In this document: piece after piece, positions 1 through 10,524 of the stretch | Position numbering within the stretch: position 1 is the stretch's first letter | Layout of the letters: every line of letters begins with the position of its first letter | Assembly: GCA_963575745.1 (NCBI GenBank) | Contig: CAUYUJ010016497.1 | Coordinates: forward strand, 1-64,000 | Source: Prorocentrum cordatum | Taxonomy: Eukaryota; Sar; Dinophyceae; Prorocentrales; Prorocentraceae | Direction: 5' to 3' | DNA length: 64,000 bases | Translations under genes and position numbers: made by a program | Notes under the pieces: generated by a model | What the model saw: the letters and a program-made list of their open reading frames with translations, nothing else | Database searches by the model: none | Told to the model about the DNA's origin: nothing

Positions 1-1750
1 CCGCATGCCTCCTCCTCCTCCTCCTCCTCCTCCTCCGCGTCGCCGTCCTCCTTTCCCGCCTGGTCCATCCCGTCATTCCCGCTGCCTCCTGCTGGCAACG
101 CTGCAGCAAGCCTGCCAATGCGCAAGGCGGACGAGGCAGATGCGTACCGTGTCGCGCTGCGGACCTGTGAACATCGGGAAGGGCTGCCGCGGTTTGCGGG
201 CTTGCTGGGCAACTTTCGACGGGGCGCCACGCATACTGCCTCGCTGTCACGGTGGCGAACAATACGCCTCTTACCCGAAGTTCCTGAATATTCCTCGAAC
301 CTCCACACGGAGCGCGATGCCAAACAATAGAAACATGTTTAGTCTGGCGCCCCATGGCCCCTCGACATTCGCATTCCTCCCCCCACCCCAAAACACTTTG
401 CCCGTCGGTGAATGTAAAGACAAGCCGGTGCAGCGTTTCGCACTGTGCAACGCACAACCTTGCCTGATGTGTCGTCTGCACATCCCGGCTGTGTTCGGGG
501 ATGGGTTTGTCGTGCGGGGTGCGTTCGCATTCTAGATTTGGGGTGGTATCCTTGTGAAGTGGAGGTGGGGGAAGTCCGCAAGCGCCCGCCATCGAAGTTT
601 TAGGATGTTGATGGTGGTTGCCTTATGTTCCCCCAGGTTTGCAAAAACTGTTCGGCCCAGGGCTGGAGGACCACATCTGAACAATTCTGTGGCGTCGCCT
701 GAGCGGGCGGAGCTGATGTAAGTGCCCCGGACATTTCTAGACATATACATTGTCCACGTGCAGTCAATGTGGTGCAACAGATGTACATAGTGAAATAAAT
801 ATACGCGGTGCAAGCCATGTGGTGCGATTACATCAAGAAAACTTGGAGTTGCCAATTCTACTGCTCGCGCAACCATCCTACCCACCCGCTCGCAACTTGG
901 TCTGCAAAATCCATGACGCGGCGATTGGGGTGTGTGCTTGGTGATGGTGCATCCCTGCTTCCGCGCTTGCCCGCGCATGTGTGCGCGAAGCGGCCAGCTA
1001 GTCCGGCGCGACCGCGGTGGCGCTGACTGCTGGGCACTCCCCAACGCGTCTCGCAAGCCGCGCTGACGCGCGGGCACCTCTGTGCGAGTCGGTGACTTGG
1101 GCGGGCGCGGTATCATGGCGACGTCGACAGTGGTAAACACGATGATTGCAGTAGCGATGATGGAGACGGTGACGACGGCAAGGCCAATGACGGCACCGAT
1201 GCTGACCGAGCCGACTGATGGTGTCCTCGCGACGGCGCTGAAGGTTTGGGAGGATTTCGACATGCGCGCGCGGCCGACGCGCGCGTGGCCAGCGTGGTAT
1301 TATTGGATAGGGATCATGCCCTCCAGCACGCGCGCATGGGCATTCCAATGATGTTGGCATGTGCGCGCGAGACGCGCGCCTGGTCGAAGTTGATGGAAGT
1401 GTACAGACAGAACGTGGGCGTTCTAGAGAAATTCGCAAGAGCGAGCGCGCAGACTCGTTTCGAAAACTGATGTTGCAAGACCATGTGTGCTTCATATGTT
1501 TTTGGGACGCTCGATTTTGAAATCCTTGCGAGACCCAGGTGTTTGAAGGATGTCGGCATGCGCGCGCGACGGCGCGCGCGTGTGCACCTCGTCCCATGTG
1601 TCGCGAGCGGCTCTTGAACACTGAGAACTATTGATAAGCGAAAGTGCGCGCCCAGTACGTTTTGAATAAGATGGCGGAAAGGGGGGGTTCGATGTCCGCT
1701 GGGCTGGACTGGTATCAGTTCATATTTAAGTTGGAAGATGCGGCAGAATC
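1..1750. other. No confident gene
   Basis: Starts with a short CCT run (about 9-36). From about 940 to 1640 the sequence is rich in alternating CG/GC dinucleotides. Apart from one doubtful minus-strand ORF with a hydrophobic segment (listed separately), I see no recognisable protein or RNA gene. Confidence 0.5.
532..1263 (-). CDS. Doubtful ORF with one predicted membrane helix
   Basis: The ORF is 243 codons with an ATG start. Residues about 17-45 form a long hydrophobic stretch rich in V, I, A and G, as expected for one transmembrane helix. A short polar Ser-rich N-terminus precedes it and a basic, low-complexity remainder follows. I recognise no family. Only the first ~50 residues look protein-like; the rest has the Arg/Pro/Ser bias of chance ORFs in G+C-rich DNA. 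It could be one exon of a small membrane protein or pure chance. No neighbouring gene supports it. Confidence 0.15.
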   Translation of the reverse strand: MSKSSQTFSAVARTPSVGSVSIGAVIGLAVVTVSIIATAIIVFTTVDVAMIPRPPKSPTRTEVPARQRGLRDALGSAQQSAPPRSRRTSWPLRAHMRGQARKQGCTITKHTPQSPRHGFCRPSCERVGRMVARAVELATPSFLDVIAPHGLHRVYLFHYVHLLHHIDCTWTMYMSRNVRGTYISSARSGDATELFRCGPPALGRTVFANLGEHKATTINILKLRWRALADFPHLHFTRIPPQI

Positions 1751-1849
1751 ACATGTAAATTGCAATACCAAACGGAGGGCGGATAAACTGGGGGGGGTAG
1801 ACCATGAGTCTTCCTTTAAGTGAGACTCGATGTGGAGCAATTGTAACGC

Positions 1850-2095
1850 AAACCAAGACAAAGCAACGCAAATCAGTGCAAATCAATGCGAAGCAGCGCA
1901 AAGCAATGCAAACCAATGCATTGATATGCGAATAAACGCAAAGCAACGCAAAACGACGCGATGTACAGCAATGCAACGCAAAGCAACGCAATGCAGAGCG
2001 ATGCAACGCACCGTAATACAAAGCAGGACGCAGCGATGCAACGCAATGCGAATAAATGCAAAGCAATCCAAAGCAACGCAAAGGAACCCATGTGG
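1850..2095. repeat. Degenerate GCAAN pentamer/decamer array
   Basis: About 250 bp are built from imperfect 5-bp steps such as GCAAA, GCAAC and GCAAT, often pairing into 10-bp units (AAAGCAACGC-like). Both strands stay open as ORFs only because of the repeat composition, so I call no gene here. A related GCATA-type array lies at 54630-54850. Confidence 0.8.
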
Positions 2096-2334
2096 TGCAA
2101 TCCAATGGAGGCGACGAGCTGCGACGGGTCGGCGACGGTGACAGCATCACCGCAAGACCGACAGACGGGCCCAATCACAGGCGGCGACGGAGCGGCGACG
2201 GCGGCGACGTAGCCGTCAGACCGATCGACAGGCCCAGTTCCTTAGAGCAGAAGCGAGAGCACCTGAGTGCAAGCACTGCCTGGGGAAACGAGTGTAAGCG
2301 CCAACGCCCTGCCTTTTTTGTTCTCGGTAGAGAG

Positions 2335-2400
2335 GAGGAGGAGGAGGAGGAGGAGGAGGAGGAGGAGGAGTAGGAGGAGGAGGAGGGGCAGGAGGAAGAC
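2335..2400. repeat. (GGA)n microsatellite
   Basis: Thirteen or so GGA units followed by interrupted GGA repeats on the plus strand. This is one of many purine-only GGA tracts in the window. Confidence 0.9.
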
Positions 2401-2607
2401 GAGGGAAACGAGGAATAGGAGGCGTGTCAGGATTATGCTGGCCAGAGGGTAGATTGATAAACTCGGGATGTGATATGAATGGAAAATGACCCTTTCCTTG
2501 CGGCTGTGGACTTGCGACCTCCTCGGGGAGCAGCAAGTCCTGAATGTGGGAGCCTGGGGCTCGGATGACTCTGGAGGCGAACGCGCACGAGACGACCGAC
2601 TGCGCCG

Positions 2608-2640
2608 ATGTGTGTATGTGTGTGCGTATGTGTGTATGTG

Positions 2641-2722
<82 letters not shown>
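2608..2722. repeat. (TG)n microsatellite
   Basis: An imperfect TG/TGCG/TGTA dinucleotide tract of about 115 bp. A shorter TG tract lies at 3028-3068. Between them (2725-3025) is a C+G-rich stretch with no recognisable gene. Confidence 0.9.
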
Positions 2723-3267
2723 AGCCGCCTTGCTGTGCTGCCCCTCCCCAGCATAACCTGGGCCTGCTTCCCCCCCGCCTCGCGCGGCTGCCTCTGGCTG
2801 CCGCCCCCCCCACAGCTGCCCCGCGGCCGCCGCCCCGCCGTCCCGGCGCTGCCCCGCCGCCGCCTGGCCCCGCTCTGAGCGGGCCCGGCCTCTGTCTCCC
2901 TCCTTCCCGAGCCGGCCAGGCGTTCCCTCTCGTCATCACTTGCATTGCGGCGAAATTAGCCATCGAATGCCCTGCATGTGCTCCATCCGCCAGCGCAGTC
3001 ACTCTGCCTAGCCGCCGACGCGAAAAGTGTGTGTGTGTGTGTGTGTTGGTGTGTGTGTGTGTGTGGGTGTGGGGAGGGTGGATTGCTCGGCTGTGTGCTC
3101 CTGACCCCGAGGATGATCCGAGGATAATGGTCGTCCGCGCCCGAATGCCGCACGTGGAGGAAGCCTCCCGACAGCTGCCCAGTGAAGCCCGCGGGTCGAG
3201 TTCACAGCGTTCCTTGGCGTGCTCATTCGCACCTCGGGGGGGGGGGCATCACATGCTTCACATAATT

Positions 3268-3430
3268 GTAGGTCGGGCATGTCCTCCTACAGGCGGACTT
3301 GTAAGGACATCTCAAGCTTACTTGACAAATACTCACAAGTTGCATAAAAAATGATAGGAAAATCGTCCCCGGACTAGTCTTGGATTATTTTTGAATATTC
3401 CTCCTGTAGAGGGACGTGCCCGACTTAAAT
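3268..3430. mobile_element. Small terminal-inverted-repeat element, family TIR-1, copy 1
   Basis: A ~160-bp element with ~30-bp imperfect terminal inverted repeats. The left end reads GTAGGTCGGGCATGTCCTCC and the right end is its near reverse complement (about 3400-3426). ATAATT occurs just left (3262-3267) and just right (3431-3436), which could be a 6-bp target-site duplication. It has no coding capacity. A second copy in the other orientation is at 60860-61002 and shares both ends plus an internal GGGACGAT. It resembles a non-autonomous (MITE-like) DNA transposon; the superfamily is unknown. Confidence 0.65.
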
Positions 3431-6400
3431 ATAATTACCACGCCGTGCCGCTCGATGCTCACGCCGTGGGGGCTTCTATCCATCATTCCTGGCCTTTGCT
3501 CGATCTGTGAAGGTTCGGATCTGGAGTGCGATCGATCGTCGCGGCCCTCACAGGGTCCAGTTCTTGTGGACTGACTCGCCTGCCGCTCCTGAGCTTCCAG
3601 AATAATTCTCCCTTCGTTGAACGAACACGAGAACAATGATTGTAATGCAAATTCGAATGCAAATATTGATAGTAATCATGATACTAATACTAACACTAAC
3701 GACAATGACAATCATAACTATAATAATGATACATCCGCTGACGACGTTGCTGGGCTGGGCAGCAGATACCAGGGCCGTTCCTGAGAGTGCTGTAAATCAG
3801 GCACATGAGCAAGGTGAGCTTGCCCATCTGCATACACATAACTGTCCAGAGGCCCCATGGAATTCTCAACACTTAGGCTCAAGCAGTTGTGGTAGATTAC
3901 TCAGTTGTAGAATACTGGCGAAGATAATGGAGGTGGCCCAAGCGTGTACACGTCGATCGGAAGCAAATAAAACATGAAGTAGGATGGCGGATGACGTAAA
4001 CTGGGTTCAGGCCCTCCCAGATAATAACATAACACAGCAACAAAACTATCGGTTCTTGATGTAGGAAGGCGCTTGAGTTAAATCTGGATCTGAGAAACCA
4101 GAGATACAGTGGAGGCCAGTCCACAAGGAACCTTCCACAAGAAACCAAACCCTGATACCCCAGGACGTCACTATTTTTGGTGTGGGCACGTCACGCTTTC
4201 CATCGCAAAACCATCGAGACCTGTTTCTACCCTCCCCTCAACCCCTCCTCAAAAACATCACATTCCATCGCAAAACCCAGGGAACCCTGGAGACAAGCAA
4301 GATGTTTCTTGGCATGGGTCCCCACTGTACCTACTTTGAACGACCAGCGTGCAAGCGGAGGAGGAGGAGGAGGAGGAGGAGGAGGAGGAGGAGGGGGATG
4401 AGGAGTCGGAATGAGTGACGATTAGGAGGATGAGGAGTATGTGAGGATAGGGCTGAGTGAGGAAGGGGTGGCCGATGTATGAGGATGACGAGTAGGAGAA
4501 AGAGGAGAAGGGAGTGAGGGAGAGGAAGAGAGAGGAAGGGAGGAGGGGAGGGGGAGGAGGGGGGGGTGGTGGGAGGAATGTGGGGAGGGCTAAGAGATTG
4601 ATGGTGTTGGATGAGGCCGTCTCGCTTCTTCTTCTTCTTCGTCTTCCCTTTTCCTGCTTCCGGTTGCTATGTCCTTCTGAGCTTACGTCGCTAACCCCGG
4701 CCCATCTGAGAAAGCGGACAGATTCTACGAATAGTGAGGTGAGAGGAGGGACATTAGTAGGATGATGTAGCGAGGAGGAGGATAGAAGGAGAGGAGGTCA
4801 GAGGTGCTTGCATGATCCCTTATTATGATTCGGTGTCAGGAGCTTATGAGTATTGAAGTACAACTCGCAGGAGTCGGAGTGGGATGGATCAGGGAGGATA
4901 GGATGGCGTGAGGTACGTATTTCGCTTAGTTCCCATCAGAAAATCACTTAAGGAGCTACGAAACACTACGAAAAAAAGCAAAAACACCAACCATGACTTG
5001 CCCCGTCCTCTCCCCCCCCTCCCACCCTCCCTTGCCCCCCCTCCTTCCTCACTCTCCACCTCACCCCTCTCCCTCTTCATCCCCCACCTAACATTCTCCC
5101 TCTCCCCTTGATTCAGTCTCATACCCTGACCCTCGAAAAGTTCCTACTGTTGTTCTCTAGGGAACTTCCTCGCCCCACCAGGCTCACCCCCTCCCAACGC
5201 TGCCCCTAGTGGCCATTCTCCAGCCAACCTCCGATGACGGGGCCATGCACTTTCCATTGTTCCAATGCTCCATATGATGCCAGAGTTGCGAGAACAAGAG
5301 GAGGAGGAGGAGGAGGAGGAGGAGGAGGAGGAGGAGGAGGAGGAGGAGGCCGAGGACGAGGAGGAGGACGAGGAGGAGGAGGAGGAACAAGTGTGCCCAG
5401 GGGGAGAACGTGCGGAGACCTGCGGGGATAGTCGCGTGCTGCTGACCGGCTTCGTCGAGTTCCGTTCCCCTCTAAAACAGGAGTGGGAATCTTGTCCCGA
5501 CTCTCGATGGCTGCATCCCCAAGTGGAGTTGGCGCGACCTGGCCACCTTGTCCCCAACGCAATCCGAACCGAACCAGATCCCTCCCTCGCAGCGCGCATT
5601 ACTCGCAAGCCTTTTCGTCGACGCACGAGCGGACGAACATGCCACTCTCGCCTCGGCGCCGAGCAGACTTCGCCTGAAAGTGGCGTCCCCGCCTCGACGT
5701 GGCACATGTCTGTCACTCGCCCGTCATTGGGGGACCGCGCGAATGGGCGATTTGTTGCCTTCGCCAAGTTTCGTCCAATTTGGATCCGGAATTGCGTTCA
5801 ACCGCGGGCGCGGAGCATGGTTCGTGCGCCGAATCGCATGGAAGCGGCGACAGCGGCAGCGGAGCGGCGCGAGAGACGGCGAAATGCGGAACTCGCCCAA
5901 ACGCGGGGCAAAATGTGAGGCGGCGGCAAAGGTGGGCAAAGGTGGCAATGCTGTGGCGGCGCTGTGCATGCTTCGTCTGCGCCGCGCCCATTTGAAACAT
6001 TGCCGCTCCCACCCCTGCGCGGCCCGCATCGTCTTCTCTTCGCCACGTCGTCGGAAGCGGGACCGCTGGCGAGCGCCTTCCGTTTGTGATGTGGAAGCGC
6101 GCTCCAATCCCAAGATCAAGTTGTGCAACAATGCATTATTCTGTTGCGGGAGGGAGGGTGGGAGTAGGCGGGGCCCTCTTCCTCCTCGCTCGACCTGGGG
6201 CACTTGACTCCTACTCCTATCACTCCTCCTCCTCCCCCCCTCCTCGTCCTCCCCCCTCCCTCCCTGGTCTGCCTGCAACTCCCGCTGCATGCCCCGCATG
6301 CTGCTCGAGATGGAGTCCAACTCGGCCTCCCCTCTTTCCGCGCACATGAGCCCAAGATAACAAGGAGGAGGAAAGGGGTTGAAGAGAAGGAGGAGGAAGC

Positions 6401-6534
6401 TCAAAACTCTTGTCGAGATATTCTGGCGCCTTCTGCCCTGGCAGAGTGCTTCGCCGGCGGGAGGGGGGTGCCCCTCCGCCCTAAGATCGAATGACAAGGA
6501 GGAGGAGAAGGAAGAGGAGGAGGAGGCGGAGGAA
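3431..6534. other. Gene-poor microsatellite-rich stretch
   Basis: Contains an AT-rich interrupted trinucleotide patch (about 3640-3735), GGA microsatellites at 4359-4396 and 5300-5350, a G+A-rich block at 4500-4600, and C/T-rich runs at 5005-5110 and 6215-6270. I found no recognisable gene. The long ORFs here are low-complexity (poly-Glu, poly-Ser, poly-Gly, poly-Pro) translations of the GGA/TCC repeats. Confidence 0.55.
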
Positions 6535-6765
6535 GTCGAAAGACCTCTGGTGCTCTCCTCCTCCTGGTGGCCGAACGGCCAGGCAGCACGCACGAGAGAA
6601 ATGATCGTCATCATAACCATGCGGAGGCGTGCTGATCTTTGACTGATAGCTTCACTCTCTGTCGACAGTTCGGCGGGTCCCCGTCTTCATCTGTAAGCCA
6701 AAGGCTGCGGCGGGCGCAGGCGTTCGGCAACGCTCGCTCCCGCTCTCCCTTGCACCCTTTCACTC
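6535..6765 (-). repeat. 3' LTR of the copia element
   Basis: Nearly identical to 16634-16864. In element orientation it follows the RNase H coding region directly, and the TGA of the pol frame lies within its first nucleotides (GAGTGA). No purine-rich polypurine tract is evident next to it. A short GGA tract lies on its outer side. Confidence 0.88.
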
Positions 6766-7332
6766 GGGTCGGGAATTCGAGCGCTCTGCGCGGCACTCCA
6801 GCACACTGCGCACTGAGAAGGCCACTGGCTGCAGCCCGCTCAAGCGCCACTCACTGCTGAAGCCCAGCTTCACGAGGGCCGTCCGGTCGAGCTCGCCCTT
6901 CGTCAGCCCGTCCGCCAGCATGTCCACGGTGTCGATCCAGCTGAGCTGTGCCAGCTGGAGGCGGTCGATCTGCTCACGCACTGCGAGAGTCGGCACGAAC
7001 ATACGCTTGTCCGTGGTCACCTTGATGGTGGCGGCGGAGACGGCGTCGAACACTGCCTTCGCGTCGATGGCCGCGATCATCTTCAATGCTAGGTCGCCGG
7101 CCTCCTGCCGCACTCGCATCTGGTTCGCCGTGCATACTCCTTCACTGATCTCGGTCAATGCCACATTCATGAGGGTGCCGGTGCCGAGTGCGTCCAACAA
7201 CGCCATGAGCTCGGCGGCGTAGGTGGACCTGACTACGTTGTTCTGCTTTCTGCTGTACCAGTCAAGCATCACGATCCTGTACGTCGATCCGGTTTGAAGC
7301 ACATCGTCGTCGGACTCCAGCAACATGATCAC
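6763..7332 (-). CDS. Copia RNase H domain (3' end of pol)
   Basis: This is the RNase H that degrades the RNA template during reverse transcription. Visible Ty1/copia features are LDWYSRKQ near the start, VRSTYAAE with the conserved Glu, DAKAVFDAV, and WIDTVDMLADGLTKG near the end. It is in the same frame as gag, protease and integrase, but is separated from the RT frame by an apparent 1-nt insertion near 7330. Reading across that shift joins it to RT without loss of a motif. The C-terminus ends at a TGA inside the 3' LTR, so coding runs to the very end of the internal region. Confidence 0.85.
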
Positions 7333-8414
7333 ATCCTCGGATCGCCAAGCCTTCGAACTCCATGGCGTGGAAGGCTGAGTCGCTGACGACGGCCAACCGC
7401 ACTCGTGTCATGTCCAACTCGATGAACCGAACTCCGAGCTGATTCGAGTTCACCATGATCCACTTCAGCAGCCTGTTGATCTTCCGGATGTCTCCGACCG
7501 ACGGCTTCTTGGCCTGCCGCTGGAGATAGCTGACGTACACTGCAATGGGCGCCATCGTCTGCGTCATCCATGCGATCCCCCCGAGCAGCGACATGTACGC
7601 CGCGTGGGTCTCCACGCTCACCTGGCCATCCTCGTTCTCCATCACATACTGGTCTTCCTGGAGCGGTCGCAGCTGCTGAACGTAGTGCTGCTGATGCGTC
7701 CAGATGGCCTTGGTCACAGCGTCCTGCTCGTGCATGATGCCAATGCACTCAAAGCAGTCGTACTGGCGCTTCAACTTCCCAAACTCGCTCTCGATCATGC
7801 TCAGTACCTTCTCCCGCAGGTAGTCCTCGCCGCCGCCCTTGAGGTCGTCCACGTGCGAGGACATGATCATCTGCAGCTGGACCTTCGCGTCGTGGTACAC
7901 GTAGATCTGCGGGTCGCTGATGAGCGCCTTGCCTCCTGTCTTCTCCAGCACTTGCTTCGACATGACCTGCCACAGCCTCGGCGCGTCCTTCAGACCGAAG
8001 CCGCAGCGCAGGAGCAACAACACCTCTGTCACAGGGTTGTAGTCCTCGTAGCCCTCCAGCTGCCGGAGGACTGGGATCGATCCCGGCGGCGTCGTGAACT
8101 GTACCTTCCGCTTGACCTCGCCGTCCATGGCGGCGACCTGCTCGAAGGTGAGACCGCGCAAGAACGCCTGGCTGATGTCCGCTGAGAATAATCGCCACTT
8201 GCGCTGTGCAGTCACCTGATTCACCAGTCGTTGTCCCCATCGTGTCGTAGTACCCGCAAAAGTGGACAGCTCCGGTGACTGCATGTCCTTGAAGCCTCTC
8301 ACCGTGAGCCTCGCGCGCACCTGCTTCTTGCCGTCGATCTCCTTCCACTTGAGCACCCAGCGCGAGTCGATGATGTTAGTCGCCTGGTCCTTCGGGAAAC
8401 GCTGGAAGCCTTCA
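7262..8414 (-). pseudogene. Copia reverse transcriptase (frameshifted)
   Basis: RNA-dependent DNA polymerase of the Ty1/copia type (RVT_2 family). The palm includes ADISQAFLRG with the first catalytic Asp and SHVDDLKGGG with the catalytic Asp pair (HVDD in place of the usual YVDD). LTVRGFKD, FGLKDAPRLW and the SLLGGIAWMTQTMAPIAVYV connection are also conserved. It is shifted relative to the upstream integrase frame by an apparent 1-nt deletion near 8411: reading onward in this frame gives FQRFPKDQATNIIDSRWVLK, the expected start of RVT_2. A second shift near 7330 restores the original frame for RNase H. The shifts may be true mutations or sequence errors. Confidence 0.9.
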
Positions 8415-10524
8415 ACTCCGCCCAGCGCTGGAGCTCGTCCTTCATGGCCTGACGTACTTCAACTTCGTGAGCTCGGGCCTCTTCCAGCGTGAGCACGTTC
8501 ATCTCACGCTCGACGACAGTCTCGCGCTTGCCCGTGTTGTAGACGCGCAGGATGTAGATCTCCCCTGACCCAGGTCGTCGTATGTGCTCCACCTCAGGGT
8601 GCACCCAGTACATGAGCGGCGCACCTATGCCGATCTCGACGCAGTCGGGTCGGGAATTCGAAGAATCATCCTCTACTGCCTCCGACACGTGATCTGCGTC
8701 AGGGGCTGCGAAGAAGAAGTCGCTCTGAGCGCACTCGGTGTCAATAGCAGGCAGAGCGGCCTGCTCCTTCAGGTGCTGCCAGCTCGCGAACAAGTACTCC
8801 TGGGTCGCGTCGCTATCCGAATCGCCGTCGTCGCCCTTGCCACCATCATCTTTGATCGGGAGCACTGGCTCATGCAGGGGTGCAGGAGCCTCAGCTGCCG
8901 CCGCTGGCTCGCCTGCACCTCGGGCTCCATGATCACGGTCCGGGCCATCACGTGAGCGCGATCTCTCTCGAGCTCCCCCGCCTGGCTTCACAGGCGGCTT
9001 CACAGGCGGCACGGTGTTGTTGGCAGCGGCCGGAGCAGGGGGAGGCCCTCGTGGTCGATGTTGCCCTCGGTTGCTCCGACTCCTCGTCGAATCCGATGCT
9101 GCACTCGTCTGCCTGGATGCGCTCGATATGCTCGTGTCGGGCACTGGCATTGATGCACTTGTCTGTCTAGATGCGCTCGGTATGCTCGTGTCGGATACCG
9201 GCTTGTCCTGCCAGGTCATGTCGAAGTCTTCCTCCTGAAGCTCCGGCGGCTCCTGAAACGGTCCGGGTTCAGGTCGCTCTGGCTGTTCATACCGTCGTGC
9301 GCGTGGAAGGTTGCCGAACCACGGACCCCCAAGATGCGGAACCTCGGGTTCACGTCGCCGAAGTTCGCGAAAGGACTCGTCGTCCGTCATGATGAACTGC
9401 ACGAAGCTGACGTCCCGCCAGTGTTCCTTGCCAAATATCGGAGCCAACTTCAGTCGGGCAGATCCCGACGCCTCGTGGTACCAGGACAGCTCTGGGCGTC
9501 CGCGCCGCCACCACCACAGGAAGCTGTGGTCGCATCCGACCATTCCTTCGAGCACGGACACGCCATTGCCCACTCGCGCGCCGATGCACCCCACCAGGTA
9601 GAAGCCACTGGCGGCAACGTGCAACACCGCCAGGACCAACTCGCTGAGCTTCTGGCTGTCCGCGGTCCGCTTCCACCCGGCGTCGAAGAGCCACCCGACG
9701 CGCACGACCTTGCTGTCCAGCTGGTCCGCGTAGCTCATGATGGTGGCCACCGGGTCGCGCGATCCTGCCTCGAAGAAGATGTTATTCGTGAACATCACGA
9801 AGTAAACGAGGCTTCGCCGAAGGTCCTGAGGTCGCACTTGAAATACTCGGCCCTGCCATCGAATGAGCACTGGAGGTCCGACCTGCAGCAAGGTCGCCGG
9901 GCCGCGCCATCCCGACTCCTCCTTCGTGCTCGGCGGCCGGTGGAAGTCAACCTGGTCGCCGACCACCAGCTGCAGCGCCTCGTGCGGGGCGCGCGTCTTG
10001 GATCGAAGTGCGCGCCTCAGCCTGTCCTTCGCGGTCATCTCCACCATGGCTTGTATTGCGACTTCGCGGAGCCGATGATGGTGTCGGGAGATCCCTGGAA
10101 TGCCAGCCGATTGGTCGTCGATCTGGCAGTCGCTCACCGGCTCGAACTCGGCGAGCAGGGGCGGAAGTCGGCCGTGCACCGCCTGGTAAGGGCTGTAGCC
10201 AGCCACGGTGATGAGGAGGCTCTTGATGAGGGCACACTCCATGATCACGATCTCCAACGGCATCGCAATGCCTTCTTCCGCAAGCTGGGCCTGCACGCGG
10301 TGTATGATCTTGCGCACTAGGTCGTGATGGCGTTCCACCAGCTGCGCGTGCGAGCCCTCCTCTTTGGCCTTCATCTCAATGCCCCAGCGGTCCAGCCACT
10401 GGTACGCCTCCTCGCCATGGAGACCGCCCTCGATGTCGGCAATCAGCAGCTTCATGGGGCCATGAGGGCGTAGCCATCCCTGAGTGATGCCGGCGATAAT
10501 CATGATCGCTGTCTTGCTTTTCGA
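8299..10524 (-). CDS. Copia integrase C-terminal part and integrase-RT linker
   Basis: Continues the catalytic core of the retroviral-type integrase that joins the cDNA to the host chromosome. LIADIEGGLHG supplies the second catalytic Asp and SHAQLVERHH the Glu of DDE. ITQGWLRPHGP and GYSPYQAVHGRLPP are further core features. A basic, disordered linker of about 300 residues rich in R, S, P and D follows, leading to the RT domain. The frame is the same as gag and the integrase N-terminus, but an A-rich block (10525-10733) interrupts the core between the first and second Asp. The frame leaves the RT near 8411. Confidence 0.88.
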   Translation of the reverse strand, partial: SKSKTAIMIIAGITQGWLRPHGPMKLLIADIEGGLHGEEAYQWLDRWGIEMKAKEEGSHAQLVERHHDLVRKIIHRVQAQLAEEGIAMPLEIVIMECALIKSLLITVAGYSPYQAVHGRLPPLLAEFEPVSDCQIDDQSAGIPGISRHHHRLREVAIQAMVEMTAKDRLRRALRSKTRAPHEALQLVVGDQVDFHRPPSTKEESGWRGPATLLQVGPPVLIRWQGRVFQVRPQDLRRSLVYFVMFTNNIFFEAGSRDPVATIMSYADQLDSKVVRVGWLFDAGWKRTADSQKLSELVLAVLHVAASGFYLVGCIGARVGNGVSVLEGMVGCDHSFLWWWRRGRPELSWYHEASGSARLKLAPIFGKEHWRDVSFVQFIMTDDESFRELRRREPEVPHLGGPWFGNLPRARRYEQPERPEPGPFQEPPELQEEDFDMTWQDKPVSDTSIPSASRQTSASMPVPDTSISSASRQTSAASDSTRSRSNRGQHRPRGPPPAPAAANNTVPPVKPPVKPGGGARERSRSRDGPDRDHGARGAGEPAAAAEAPAPLHEPVLPIKDDGGKGDDGDSDSDATQEYLFASWQHLKEQAALPAIDTECAQSDFFFAAPDADHVSEAVEDDSSNSRPDCVEIGIGAPLMYWVHPEVEHIRRPGSGEIYILRVYNTGKRETVVEREMNVLTLEEARAHEVEVRQAMKDELQRWAELKASSVSRRTRRLTSSTRAGCSSGRRSTARSRCARGSR

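Noticed and set aside
2242-2754. ORFs of poly-His/Thr, poly-Leu and poly-Val/Cys
   Set aside because: Translations of the GGA and TG microsatellites in all frames; no constraint visible.
3880-3895. Spliced-leader relic at GGCTCAAG
   Set aside because: Only 8 nt match; the CCATTTT part upstream is absent.
9334-10320. 328-codon plus-strand ORF opposite the copia integrase
   Set aside because: Antisense shadow of a well-supported integrase reading; no motif of its own.
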